Positions 31,801 through 41,527 of a stretch of DNA of 64,000 nt are shown here, piece by piece. Both the position numbers and the translations under genes were made by a program. This DNA comes from CAWDYA01 sp963806495. GTDB lineage: Bacteria; Acidobacteriota; Polarisedimenticolia; JACPZX01; DASXTC01. Location: assembly GCA_963806495.1 (NCBI GenBank), contig CAWDYA010000001.1, positions 62,001 through 126,000 of the forward strand. Reading direction: 5' to 3'. The notes under the pieces are model-generated. The model worked only from the letters and a program-made list of their open reading frames with translations. It was not told the origin of the DNA and searched no databases. How positions within the stretch are numbered: position 1 is the stretch's first letter; each line of letters opens with the position of its first letter.

Positions 31801-33815
31801 GTTGGCCCGCGTGTTGGGGAGAGGCGTGACGCCGTCGATCTTCGTTCCGAAGTAGTTCCCTCGTACCTGCGTGAGGGATGCCCCGTCGATCAGCAGCGCG
31901 GGGGCGCAGTCCTGCATGCCTGCAAAGAGGTTTCTCGCAGCGGCGGTGGTCCCTCCGATGGTGTCGGAGCTTGTGCCTTTGACCGTAACCGCGATGTTGA
32001 AGACGGGCTCCGAGAGCGTGCCCGCCGGATTCGTCCCGAAGAAGCAGTTCTCCAGGATATTGCCCCCGAGTGTCTCGAACTGAACTCCGGCGGCCCCGTC
32101 AGGAGTGGTGGTGCTGCTGAACCAGGAGAAGGCGATCCCCCGGGCGAGACTCGTTCCTCCGGTGATACTCATGGCGGGGGAGCTTTGGGTCGAAATCAGA
32201 AGCCCGTACAGCCAGATCTGTGGAGTTCCGGCGTAGCCGGGCTGGGTCGTCGCGTCGATCATCACCGGCCCCGTCGCCTGAGGGAGCGAGCCCAGAAAAT
32301 CGATCCGGTGCGGCCCCGTGCCCGGGATGTTGAATACGATCGAGTCGGCGCCCGCCAGGGTGTTCGCCTGGATGATGGCCTCCCTCAGGCTTCCGGAACC
32401 CGAGTCGTTCGTGTTGGTGACGGTGATGATCGAAGCAATCCCCGCATCCATCGTCCCGAGCCCCTCCGTCTCTTCATCGAGGACGGCCAGGTCGGTGAGG
32501 GCGTCCGTATTGAGCCGCATGGGCAGGATTTCGGAGATCCTCCCGGTCATCTCCCGGCTGATCCACGTCCCGGCCTTGGCGCAGGCAGAGGCCGCCCACG
32601 GCGCCTGCTCGGGCGGTTCGCCCGAAGCTAGCCTCACGTTCAGTTTCCGGCCGGGTGCATCGACGAGAACCAAATCATCGCCCGGCAACGATGACATCCG
32701 TGAGGACAGCAGGCGTGATCTCCTCGGCGCGAAGGGCGAGGACTGCACTGCGTTCTTCCATGCAGCGCCCAACGGCGTGGCCACGGGCTGGCCCGGCGGC
32801 TCATCTGCCAGTGTCATGAGCTCCGCCACCGGGTGGACGTGAAGCTGGCCGTCGGCGTCGAGCAGCGCGAGATGTCTCTTCCAATCCGCATCGAAGTCCC
32901 CCACGGCCAGCGCCTCGATCACGTAACCGGCCTCGATGGTCTCGAGGACCGGGTCGGCCACAGGGGGGGCGCTCGCCGGAGACTCGTAGGAGAGCTTGCG
33001 GTCCCGGCCATGCGCGATGACGAGCTCGGCTTCCGGCGGCCGCGGCGAGATCGTGAGCCCAGTCTCCGTCGAGCCGAATCGAGGACGAATCCGTCGCCGG
33101 CGACGGCAGGGCCAGGACCTCGGGCTCGCGTCTCAGTGCCCCTCGGGCCCCTCGAAGACCAGCGCGCGTGCGCCCGCCGCGTCCATCACGCCCACCACGA
33201 TGTCGGTCAGCCCGTCACGGCGGTTGATCTCCCCGTCACGAACGCGGTCACCCGGCCGGCGAGCGCAATCCGCTCGGCCGGTGCGAATCCTCCCTTGCCG
33301 TCGCCCAGGTGCAGCCACAGCGACTCGCCCCCTCGTGACGCCGTGACCACATCCCAGTGACCGTCGGCGTCGAAGTCCCCCGCGCCGATGAAGTCCGCCT
33401 GCTCCGGCGTCTCGAACACATTGACGTCCGGCAGGAACGGTGCGTCGGTGAAGGCGCCGGTCTTCTTTCTTTCCTGCGCCTCGGGGGCGTTCGGGTAGAC
33501 GGCATCGACGTTGCCCCGGTGCAGGGCGAACGACCCGCCGTTTCCCGAGTCGTAGCCCGCCACGATGTCGGGCATGCCGTCTTCGTCGAAGTCGGCCGTC
33601 GCCAGCGACAGCCCGCGGGCCGTCCCCGAGTCGAGCGAAGCCTTCAACGAGGCGGCACCGTGCCAGGTCGTGGGAACCTCGCGCAGAGGCTCCATCAGGA
33701 GCCATGGCGCGCCATTGTCATCGGCCATCCGGGGGGCCGGGGCCGTAGGATTCTGTGGTGCCGACGTACCGAGCGTGAAGGCGAGCGGGACAAGAGACAT
33801 TGCGGCTAGGTTCAT
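28872..33815 (-). CDS. Giant secreted VCBS / CSLREA-type beta-helix / Cys-rich protein (multiple frameshifts)
   Basis: About 1,650 residues in reconstructed order. A signal peptide starts at 33815 (GGAGG upstream). Two or more FG-GAP/VCBS units follow (TADFDEDGMPDIVAGYDSG, GAGDFDADGHWDVV). Next is a SLREA segment (TVTNTNDSGSGSLREAIIQA) and a very long right-handed beta-helix of units like TIGGTAAGAGNVIADS and VIQGNYIGTNATGSAVLG. Then comes an Y-x-VYSG module and a C-terminal Cys-rich domain with two HDTC/WDxxCVxEV units ending CTLGCL. Frame breaks lie near 33200, 33130, 32970-33050, 30850, 29795, 29660 and 29345. The frames dovetail without losing sequence, so a single surface protein or adhesin gene is the best reading. 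Ligand unknown. Confidence 0.75.
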
Positions 33816-34022
33816 GGTCTGCCTCCAGGTGCGGCCGGAGAGCCGATGCGGTCCTCCCCGAGTTCCTCCTCACCCTACGGTGACCTCGGCCGGGGAGGCC
33901 ATAGCATCACCATGCGAGTCCGTCGGTATCGGATCCCTTGACCCGCGGGGAAGACTCGTACCAGAATCGCCGGAGCCGGCGCATCTTCCCTCGCGCCGCC
34001 CCGGCCCGAATGCGGAGGGTTG

Positions 34023-36953
34023 ATGACGGCCGCACACCCGAATCGACACACGATCCGTCTGGTCACCGCGCTCGTCCTCGGCCTCGCGGTCTCCGCGCTC
34101 CCCGCGAAGGAGCGTCTCTACCGCCGCTTCGACCATCGCAACGGTCTCACGAGCAGTCACGTCACCGCGATCGCCCAGGACGACGAAGGGTTCCTCTGGA
34201 TCGGAATGTTCGACGAGCTGCAGCGTTACGACGGCGACGAGTTCCGGCGCTGGAACACCGACATGCGGGAGTTCAACCAGCTCCAGTGGGATCCCGGGCT
34301 CGGCATGCTGGCCCGGACGATGCCCGACGGCGCCATCTGGCGCGTCACGCAGACGGGTCTCGAGCGGCTCGTCACCGACGACGGGCAGGTCGTGGGGCCG
34401 AGCCGGTGGATGAGCGTGGGCACCGACGCCACGCTTTGGCTGACCGGTGAGGACGGCACCCTCCTTCGGCGTGGAGGGGATGGAGCCTGGAGCCGCTACG
34501 AGCCCACGGTCTTCGATGGCGAGAAGCCGCGGCTGGTCTTCGGCTCGCGCACCGGCGGCGCCTACGTCGACACCGCCGCGTCACTCTGGCGTCTCGGTCC
34601 GGACGGGACCGTCGAGCGGGTGCTCGAGGCGGCAGGCACCAAGATGGTGGCGGAGCACCCGAACGGCGCCCTTTACGTCACCGTCCGGGGACGGACCCAG
34701 CTTCGCGAGGACAGCCGGTTGGTCGAGATCGTCGATGGCGTCGCCCGCACGATCTTCACGTTCCGCTCACGACCCGTCGACATCGTCGTGCGCGGCGACG
34801 ATCTCTGGTTCACGGGCCAGGAGACCTACCGGTACAGGCCGGGCGGCGCCGTAGAGCAGATCGACCCTCGCAGCGACTCCAGCATCTCCTTTCCGGAGCT
34901 GCTGGTCGACCGCGAAGGCAGCCTCTGGCTCGGCGGCTATGACGGCCTGGTGCAGTTCCCGGAGCCGGACACGGTCGCCTTCACCGCACCGGACGGGCTG
35001 CCGGACATCCCCGCCAACGGAGACCTCGCGCGGACGGACGAGGGGATCTGGGTCGGTTTCTACGACGGGCTCGGGCTCATCAGGCCGGACACGACCGGCG
35101 ACTGGGTCGCATCGACGGCACGCCGCGGTCAGTTCGCCTACGACCTCTGCGTCGACGGACAGCAGCGGCTCTGGACGTTTCAGGCGCCGACGCCGTCCGA
35201 CGACACCGGCGTCTCGGGGCCCGGGATCCTGGAGCGGACCCACGGCAGGTTCCGGTTCCACCCGATCGGAGACGACCTGTTCTCCGCGGGTCCCTGCTCG
35301 CGCGGCGCCGACGGCCGCGTCTGGTTCCTGATCGGCGACATCGTCTATCGCACGCCACGCGGCGTGGGGAATCCGGAGCCGGTGGGTCCGGGACCCGGCG
35401 AGTGGGAGACGGTGTTCATGGAGCACGACGGCCGGCTGTGGTCCGGTGCGTTCAACCGGTTGTGCAGCATCGGTGTCGACGCGATCCTGGGAGGCCGGAC
35501 GGATTGGGTCTGCGAGGATGTCCCGCAGATGGGATGGACCTACGATCTCGCCTCGACCCCCTCGGGGACGACCTGGGCCGCGGCGAGCCGGGGACTCTTC
35601 AGGCGTGCGGGCGACACCTGGGAGCCGATCCCGGGAGCTCCGCAACGCTTCTATCACGAGATCATCGAGAGTCCGGCCGGCGGCTTCTGGGTGACCAGCA
35701 CCGGGGCGGCGACGCGAGCGATCGAACGCCCTGACCTTCCCGACGGGCTCGAGATCGTCGAGCAGCTCAGCATGTGGCAGGGGATCACCAGCGCGCGCAA
35801 CGGGAACCTGCTCGACGAGCCCGACGGGACGCTGTGGGTGACGGCGCCCAAGGGCCCGATCCGCGTGCCCGCGCGCGCCCGCTTCGCGCGGCTGCAGGTG
35901 CCGTCGGTGACGCTGGTGGAGGCATCGGTGGACGGCGAAGGCGTGCCGATCACGGATGAGATCGAGCTGCCGTTCTCTCGCAACCGGCTCGAGCTGCGTT
36001 TCGCCGCGCTTACCTTCAGAGACCCGCTGCGTGTGCGTTATCGCGTCCGCTCCGACCCGAAGGACCACTGGGCCGAGACCCGGACCCCGGGATTCCGCTT
36101 CACCGACCTGGCCCCCGGACGCTACCGGCCCGAGGTGATCGCCTCGCTCGACGGCGAGCACTGGACGGCCGTCCCGGCGAGCGTCTCGTTCGCCGTGCTG
36201 CCTCCCTGGTACCGGACCGGCTGGGCGCTCGCCCTCTTCGGGCTCGCAGGCGCGGCCGGTCTGTACTCGGTCTATCGGGCCCGCGTGGCGGTGCTGCTGC
36301 GGCTCGAACGTCAGCGCACGCGGATCGCGATGGACCTGCACGACGAGATGGGAGCCGGTCTGGGCAGCATCGGGATCCTGGCCACGCTCGTGTCACGCAA
36401 TGACCTCGACGTCGTCCGGCGGGACGGCATCGCCGTCAAGATCGCCGAGACCGCCGAGGAGCTCGGAGCGAAGCTGCGCGACATCCTCTGGTCGCTGCGC
36501 ACACCGGCGGCCGACCTGCAGGGACTGGCCGCCCACCTCGCGGAGTATGGCGGAAGGCTCTTCCCCGACGATCCCGACCGCTTCGGGACCGAGTTTCCCG
36601 ATCGCTGGCCGGCAACGCCACTCTCTCTCGCGGTGCGTCGCAATCTCCAGTCAATTGCTCTCGAGGCGATGCACAACGCCGCCAGGCATTCAGCCGCCTC
36701 GAAGGTCAGGCTGGGCTTCGACACCTCCGGCCGCACCTGGTCGATGTGGATCGAGGACGACGGCCACGGCATGCCGGCAGGGACGCAGGCAACCCGTCCC
36801 GAGCGTGGCATCGGCCTCGAGGCGATGCGGGACCGCGCCTCGCAGATCGACGCGACCATCGCGTGGATGCCGAGGGACGGGGGAGGGACCCGCGTGCAGG
36901 TCGGATTCCGCCCGAATGCCGAAGACCGCAGACTGCGCGGCGGCCGGCCGTAG
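34023..36953 (+). CDS. Propeller-type sensor histidine kinase (Reg_prop/Y_Y_Y/HisKA_3)
   Basis: A 976-residue two-component sensor. Signal peptide, then a periplasmic sensor made of two-bladed-propeller-type repeats (FLWIGMFDELQRYDGDEF, LWLGGYDGLVQFPE), a Y_Y_Y-like domain (RLELRFAALTFRDPLRVRYR), one membrane helix (WALALFGLAGAAGLYSVY), a HisKA_3 dimerisation domain with the phosphorylated His773 in MDLHDEMGAGLGSIG, and a C-terminal HATPase (NAARHSAASKV; EDDGHGMPAG; RGIGLEAMRDRA). This family often senses saccharide breakdown products, but no ligand can be read here. The ATG at 34023 has GGAGGG just upstream. The LuxR-type regulator follows 72 bases later. Confidence 0.93.
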   Translation: MTAAHPNRHTIRLVTALVLGLAVSALPAKERLYRRFDHRNGLTSSHVTAIAQDDEGFLWIGMFDELQRYDGDEFRRWNTDMREFNQLQWDPGLGMLARTMPDGAIWRVTQTGLERLVTDDGQVVGPSRWMSVGTDATLWLTGEDGTLLRRGGDGAWSRYEPTVFDGEKPRLVFGSRTGGAYVDTAASLWRLGPDGTVERVLEAAGTKMVAEHPNGALYVTVRGRTQLREDSRLVEIVDGVARTIFTFRSRPVDIVVRGDDLWFTGQETYRYRPGGAVEQIDPRSDSSISFPELLVDREGSLWLGGYDGLVQFPEPDTVAFTAPDGLPDIPANGDLARTDEGIWVGFYDGLGLIRPDTTGDWVASTARRGQFAYDLCVDGQQRLWTFQAPTPSDDTGVSGPGILERTHGRFRFHPIGDDLFSAGPCSRGADGRVWFLIGDIVYRTPRGVGNPEPVGPGPGEWETVFMEHDGRLWSGAFNRLCSIGVDAILGGRTDWVCEDVPQMGWTYDLASTPSGTTWAAASRGLFRRAGDTWEPIPGAPQRFYHEIIESPAGGFWVTSTGAATRAIERPDLPDGLEIVEQLSMWQGITSARNGNLLDEPDGTLWVTAPKGPIRVPARARFARLQVPSVTLVEASVDGEGVPITDEIELPFSRNRLELRFAALTFRDPLRVRYRVRSDPKDHWAETRTPGFRFTDLAPGRYRPEVIASLDGEHWTAVPASVSFAVLPPWYRTGWALALFGLAGAAGLYSVYRARVAVLLRLERQRTRIAMDLHDEMGAGLGSIGILATLVSRNDLDVVRRDGIAVKIAETAEELGAKLRDILWSLRTPAADLQGLAAHLAEYGGRLFPDDPDRFGTEFPDRWPATPLSLAVRRNLQSIALEAMHNAARHSAASKVRLGFDTSGRTWSMWIEDDGHGMPAGTQATRPERGIGLEAMRDRASQIDATIAWMPRDGGGTRVQVGFRPNAEDRRLRGGRP

Positions 36954-37025
36954 CATCATGATGCGATGGCGCGAGTGTCGGGCGCCGGCCATACTGAGGG
37001 CGAGACATCGCCATGGGAGCAGAGG

Positions 37026-37709
37026 GTGAGCATCCGCATCGTTCTGGTGGAGGACAACCCGCATTATCGTTCCAGCCTCGAGACCTTCTTCGAGGTCAGT
37101 GAGGGGTTCAACCTGCAACGGGTCTTCGGATCGGGTGAGGCCTGTCTGCGGCACGTCGAGGATGCGCTGCGCGTGGGCGAGCAGCCCGACTGGCAGCTCG
37201 TCCTGATGGACATCGAGCTGCCCGGAACGGGTGGCATCGAGACCACACGACGGCTCAAGCGGCTGCTGCCCGGGGTCACCGTCGTGATGCTCACCGTCTT
37301 CGAGGAGCCCTCGGTGATCCTCGAGGCGATCACCGCCGGCGCCGACGGCTACCTGCTGAAAAAGAGCAACGCCCGAGAGTTGATGACGGAGATCCAGCGC
37401 ATTGTCACGGATGGCGCCCCTCTCAGCGCGGGCGTGGCCCGGACTGTGCTCGAGCTGCTGCGCTCGCTGTCCAACCGTGGCGCCGTCACCAAGAGCCGGA
37501 CGGGCCCGCCGACGCGGCTCTCTCTCAGCGATCGCGAGCAGGAGGTGCTGCGGTGTCTCGTGGCCGGTCGCTCCTACCCGCAGGTCGCGGAGGATCTCGG
37601 CGTATCGCACAACACCGTGCGAAGCCATGTCCGCGCGATCTACAAGAAGCTGCAGGTGCACAGCGTGGCCCAGGCGGTGAGCCGGGCCGTGCGCGAGCGG
37701 ATCATCTGA
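37026..37709 (+). CDS. NarL/FixJ-type response regulator (LuxR HTH)
   Basis: A 227-residue regulator. The receiver domain (residues 1-125) has the acidic pair VEDN, the phosphoacceptor Asp62 in LVLMDIELPG, Thr in MLTVFEE and Lys in YLLKKSNA. The LuxR-type HTH (about 160-225) contains LSDREQEVLRCLVAGRSYPQ, VAEDLGVSHNTVRSHVRAIY and KKLQVHS. I chose the GTG at 37026 because the receiver begins at once (SIRIVLVEDN); the frame is also open from an ATG at 36966. It sits directly downstream of the HisKA_3 sensor on the same strand and is its obvious partner. Target genes cannot be deduced; nearby exoprotein genes are candidates only by proximity. Confidence 0.93.
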   Translation: MSIRIVLVEDNPHYRSSLETFFEVSEGFNLQRVFGSGEACLRHVEDALRVGEQPDWQLVLMDIELPGTGGIETTRRLKRLLPGVTVVMLTVFEEPSVILEAITAGADGYLLKKSNARELMTEIQRIVTDGAPLSAGVARTVLELLRSLSNRGAVTKSRTGPPTRLSLSDREQEVLRCLVAGRSYPQVAEDLGVSHNTVRSHVRAIYKKLQVHSVAQAVSRAVRERII

Positions 37710-37770
37710 TCCGCAGCGGGAACCTCCGCGCCACAGAGATCGTATGACTGCCTGCATCACCGGAGGCAAG

Positions 37771-38645
37771 ATGCGCCGATCCGCCCACATCGCGCTGTGC
37801 ACGTCCCTGATCCTCGTCATGCACGCTCCGTCCGCGCAGACGGCCGGGGTCGAGGGGCGCTGGGAAGGGTTCATCACCACCGAGCCCGGCAAGCTGACCC
37901 TGTTCCTCGTGGAGCTGTCGGCCGGTCCGGACGGCTGGACCGGGTCTGCCGAGGTTCCCGGAACGGCGGGAATCCCCCTGCCCGCCCTGCGTGTCGAGAC
38001 GGGCGCGATCCATTTCGACCTCGGCGACGACCCCGAGCCGTACGTGTTCGACGGCCGCCGCCGGGAGGATGCGATCACGGGAGAGCTCGTGCTCGGTGAC
38101 TCCAGGCTGCCGGTCGAGCTGCGACGCCGCCGCTGCCGCTTCACCGAAGGAACTCACCGACCGAAGCATGGCGCGCGCTGTCTCCCCTGGCGGCCGAACC
38201 GGACGATGACGACGCGAGTTGGGTCGGCGCCCTTACGGCCGACCCTGCCCGGCTGCCCCTCTACCTGCGTCATCCCGACCGGCACTACTGGTCCGAGTAT
38301 CTCGAGGACGAGAGGACTTTCTACCTGACCGAGGTCCTCGCCTTCGTCGAACCGCACCCAGGCACGCGAGTCGTCCTCGATCTGCGGTTCATCACCGGCG
38401 GCGACGACAGCATCGCCGAGGAGTTCCTCGAGAAGCTCGCCGTGCACTTCACCAACGGCTTCCACAGCCTCTCCGACGCCGATCGGCCGGAGAACCGGTC
38501 CTGGCTCTGGACGGATCTGGACCTGAAGGATCTGAAACCAGACACCCTGATCCGGCTGTCGTCCCGAGACTATCTCGCCGGACGGGACCCGGTCCTCGAG
38601 GCGATAGTGAGTCTGCCGCAGCAACCGCCCGGCTCAGTGGTGGGT
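37771..38645 (+). CDS. Unknown secreted protein (frameshift near 38120-38190)
   Basis: The first part (signal peptide about 1-26, then GVEGRWEGFITTEPGKLTLF and GELVLGDSRLPVELRR) is a beta-rich domain like those that precede hydrolase domains in secreted proteins. The frame is lost between about 38120 and 38190. The downstream frame reads LSPLAAEPDDDD, YLRHPDRHYWSEYLEDERTF and VVLDLRFITGGDDSIAEEFL, which vaguely recalls S41-like periplasmic proteins, but no catalytic motif is evident. The end is uncertain: the frame runs into the opposing GPP34 gene unless one base is lost near 38640, giving a TAG at 38645. I chose the ATG at 37771 for its GGAGG; the frame opens at 37744. Function unknown. Confidence 0.5.
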
Positions 38646-39335
38646 AGCCGCCGTCGTCGCCGCGGTGGAGGCCACGATGACCGCGATCGTGGCCGCCTGT
38701 GCCGCCCGTACCGCCTCCCCGGCGGCGCCGCCGATGATGTCGCCCTTTGCGATGGTCTCGAGCCGCTTCCTGCGTGCCTTCAACTCGCTGCGGTCGAAGT
38801 GGACACGAAGGAGGCCGGTGGCATGCGCGAGAGCGACCAGGATCCCGATCCTGGGCTTCATGGTGAGCGATTCGCCGTTCACGGCCCTTCGGAGCCGGGC
38901 GATCAGCGCCCGCTCCGGGGCCGGATCGATGGTCGGGTAGAGCTTCCGCGTGAAGAAGAGGAGGATCTTGTCCTCGGAATCCTTGAGGATCCCCTTCCGG
39001 CAGAGTCCCTCCGCGACGCGATGCTTGAGCCGCGACAGGTTGGAGAAGCGTGAGATCCAGGCGCTCGCGCGTTTCCGTCGTTTCGCACCCGCGATCAGAC
39101 CCAGGCATTCGTCCAGCAGCGGGTCTCCCAGGCCCTTCCGGTCCACCAGCTCCACCGGGTTCTTCTTGTCGGATCCGATGGCAATCCGGTTCTCCAGCAT
39201 CAGCTCCGCCAGCATGGCTCCACCCAGAGCGATCTTGTACATCGCGGCACGGTTCTCGATGGTCCCCTTGTGGTCTCTGAGCGCGAGAAGAAGGATCTCC
39301 TCGTGCAGTCGAAGGCCCTGACTCCGCTCGTTCAT
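38634..39335 (-). CDS. GPP34/GOLPH3 family phosphoprotein
   Basis: A 233-residue protein with the GPP34 fold: N-terminal RLHEEILLLALRDHKGTI, then a helix AALGGAMLAELMLENRI-like segment, a basic patch, and GILKDSEDKILLFFTRKLYP. The C-terminus is a long Ala/Thr-rich hydrophobic helix ending in His-His. The eukaryotic relative GOLPH3 binds phosphatidylinositol 4-phosphate on Golgi membranes; bacterial members are of unknown function but probably membrane-associated. It follows the M3 peptidase gene by 13 bases and is presumably in the same operon. Its 3' end meets the opposing hypothetical gene. Confidence 0.9.
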   Translation of the reverse strand: MNERSQGLRLHEEILLLALRDHKGTIENRAAMYKIALGGAMLAELMLENRIAIGSDKKNPVELVDRKGLGDPLLDECLGLIAGAKRRKRASAWISRFSNLSRLKHRVAEGLCRKGILKDSEDKILLFFTRKLYPTIDPAPERALIARLRRAVNGESLTMKPRIGILVALAHATGLLRVHFDRSELKARRKRLETIAKGDIIGGAAGEAVRAAQAATIAVIVASTAATTAATHH

Positions 39336-39348
39336 CGCTTCTTCATCC

Positions 39349-41316
39349 TCACTCCTGCTTCGCCCCGCGCCGGTCCAGGATCTCCTCCATCTTCCGGATG
39401 GTCGTCTCCATCAGCCGCGCTGCGGCCACGACCGCCTCGGGCTTGGTGAGATCCACGCCGGCGTCCTTCAGGATGTCGAGCGGCGGCTTCGACGAGCCGG
39501 CCTCCAGCAGCCCCAGATAGGCGTCACGTTTTGCGGGATCCCCGGAGCGCACCCTCTCGGCGAGCGCCACGCCCGAGGACAGGCCGGTGGCATAGGTGTA
39601 GACATAGTACTTGTAGTAGAAGTGCGGGATATAGGCCCACTCGACCGCGTCGTCCGGGTCGATCGTCAGATCCGGTCCGTAGTACTGCGCGATCAGCCGT
39701 TCGTAGGTGTCATTGAGAAAATCCGCGGTGATCGGCGTCCCCTGCTCCGCGGCCGTGTGCGCCTCGAGCTCGAACTCGGCGAACAGCGCCTGCCGGTAGA
39801 TCGTGGTGCGCAGGCTCTCGAGCAGCCGGTTGAGCAGATACAGTCGTTCGTCGTCCGAGCCGGCGTGCTCGAGCATGTAGTCCGACAACAGCTTCTCGTT
39901 GACCGTCGAAGCGATCTCCGCGATAAAGGTAGCATAGCTCGCGGTCACGTAGGGTTGATGATGCGACGACAGCCACGAGTGCATGGCGTGGCCCATCTCG
40001 TGAGCCAGCGTCGACAGCTCCTCGTAGTTGTCCTGGTAGTTCATCTTCACGAACGGGTGAACGCCGTAGACGCTCGAGGAGAAGGCCCCGCTCTCCTTGT
40101 TGCGGTTCGGGTACAGATCGAGCCAGCCATTGGCGAGGTCGAGCCCGTCGCGCAGCGTCGACACGTAGGCGTCGCCGAGCGGCGCGAGCGCTTCGGGAAG
40201 TATCTTCTCCGCCCGGTCGTACGGGACGTCCATCGCCACGCCTCTGACCAGGGGCGTGTACAGATCGTAGATGTGGATGTCGGGCAGACCCATCACCTTT
40301 TTCCGCAGCGCGACATAGTCATGCAACGGCTTCAGGTTGTCGTGGATCGCCTCGATCAGGTTGCGATACACCTGCGGGTCGATGTGGTCCTTGTCCAGAT
40401 ACGCGTCGAGCGCCGTGTCGTAGCCGCGCGCCCTCGCCATGAACACGTCGAGCCGCATCTGTCCGGCGAGCGTTGCCGCCAGAGCGTCCCGGTAGGTCGA
40501 CAGCGCGCCGAACAGACCCTCCACCGCCGCCTTCCGCACCTGCCTGTCGGCCGACGCGCGGTACTTGCCGTAGTTCGAGAGCGTGAGCTGTACCTCGGCC
40601 CCGGACGCATCGCGGATCGTCGGCAGCACGAGATCGGTCATGAGCGCCGCGTGCGCCTTCTCGTGATCGGACGGGATCTCGTTGAGATCGATCTCGGCCC
40701 ACAGATTGTCGCCCGCGAGCGACAGCACCCGCTCGGCCTCGGGATCGAGCACGCGTGATCGACGACGACGCAGCTCGTCGAGATAGGGCCGGTACGCGGC
40801 CAGCTTCGGCTCCTTCGCGTAGGCCGCGTCCAGCGTCGCGTCGGGGATCTCCATCACCTGGATACGGATGAACGCGGCGACGCGCATCAGGTCGTCGAGG
40901 GCGGCGAGCCCCTTGTCCCTCAGCGCCTGTCGCTCCGTGGACGCCTGGTCCGTCACGTAACGCAGATTGCCGTACAGACTCAGCTTGTTCGTGAGCAGCC
41001 GCGTGTCGAAGTACAGGTCGAGACAGGCGGCGAGTGTGGCCGGATCCTGCAGCTTGCCGTCGTACCCGGACAGGGACGCACGCTTCTCCTTCGCCTGCAG
41101 GAGCCCCTTCTCGAACGCGGCATCGTCCGCGAACAACGGCCCGAGATTCCACTTGTACCGATCGGGCACGGCCGAGCGCGGCAGGTTGGCATCGGGGACG
41201 AATCGTTCCGCGGCCCAGGGGAGGCCTGCGGCGATGAGCATGGCGAGAGCGACGAGGACGATGGCGATGCCGCGTCCCCGGATCGCCGACGGGGATGTTC
41301 CGGTGTCCGGTCTCAT
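39349..41316 (-). CDS. pepF: Oligoendopeptidase F-type M3 zinc metallopeptidase, exported
   Basis: A 655-residue peptidase. An N-terminal signal or anchor sequence (about 16-38, IAIVLVALAMLIAAGLPW) makes it periplasmic, unlike cytoplasmic PepF. The M3 helical domain is followed by the zinc site HEMGH (439-443) with the third ligand Glu467 in FIAEIAST. Downstream the substrate-binding YYGPDLTIDPDDAVEWAYIP and FYYKYYVYTYATG match oligoendopeptidase F. It cleaves short peptides. I chose the ATG at 41316 because the frame upstream to 41466 lacks similarity and the signal begins here. First gene of a pair with GPP34. Confidence 0.93.
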   Translation of the reverse strand: MRPDTGTSPSAIRGRGIAIVLVALAMLIAAGLPWAAERFVPDANLPRSAVPDRYKWNLGPLFADDAAFEKGLLQAKEKRASLSGYDGKLQDPATLAACLDLYFDTRLLTNKLSLYGNLRYVTDQASTERQALRDKGLAALDDLMRVAAFIRIQVMEIPDATLDAAYAKEPKLAAYRPYLDELRRRRSRVLDPEAERVLSLAGDNLWAEIDLNEIPSDHEKAHAALMTDLVLPTIRDASGAEVQLTLSNYGKYRASADRQVRKAAVEGLFGALSTYRDALAATLAGQMRLDVFMARARGYDTALDAYLDKDHIDPQVYRNLIEAIHDNLKPLHDYVALRKKVMGLPDIHIYDLYTPLVRGVAMDVPYDRAEKILPEALAPLGDAYVSTLRDGLDLANGWLDLYPNRNKESGAFSSSVYGVHPFVKMNYQDNYEELSTLAHEMGHAMHSWLSSHHQPYVTASYATFIAEIASTVNEKLLSDYMLEHAGSDDERLYLLNRLLESLRTTIYRQALFAEFELEAHTAAEQGTPITADFLNDTYERLIAQYYGPDLTIDPDDAVEWAYIPHFYYKYYVYTYATGLSSGVALAERVRSGDPAKRDAYLGLLEAGSSKPPLDILKDAGVDLTKPEAVVAAARLMETTIRKMEEILDRRGAKQE

Positions 41317-41527
41317 GGCATACCTCGATGATTTGCGGGGCTGGGGCAGTATACGCCGCGCCGCCGGTTGCCCGCTTAGGCTCCATGAGGCGCGCCCGGA
41401 ATCCCTATGATTCTCTGCCGCCGGGCGCCTCGCAAAGCCCCAGGAAACCGCCGCCGGGCCTGGCACCGGGCTTGCTCTGCACTATCGCATCGCCAACGGG
41501 CAACCTCACATCAAGGAGAAAGCTGAC

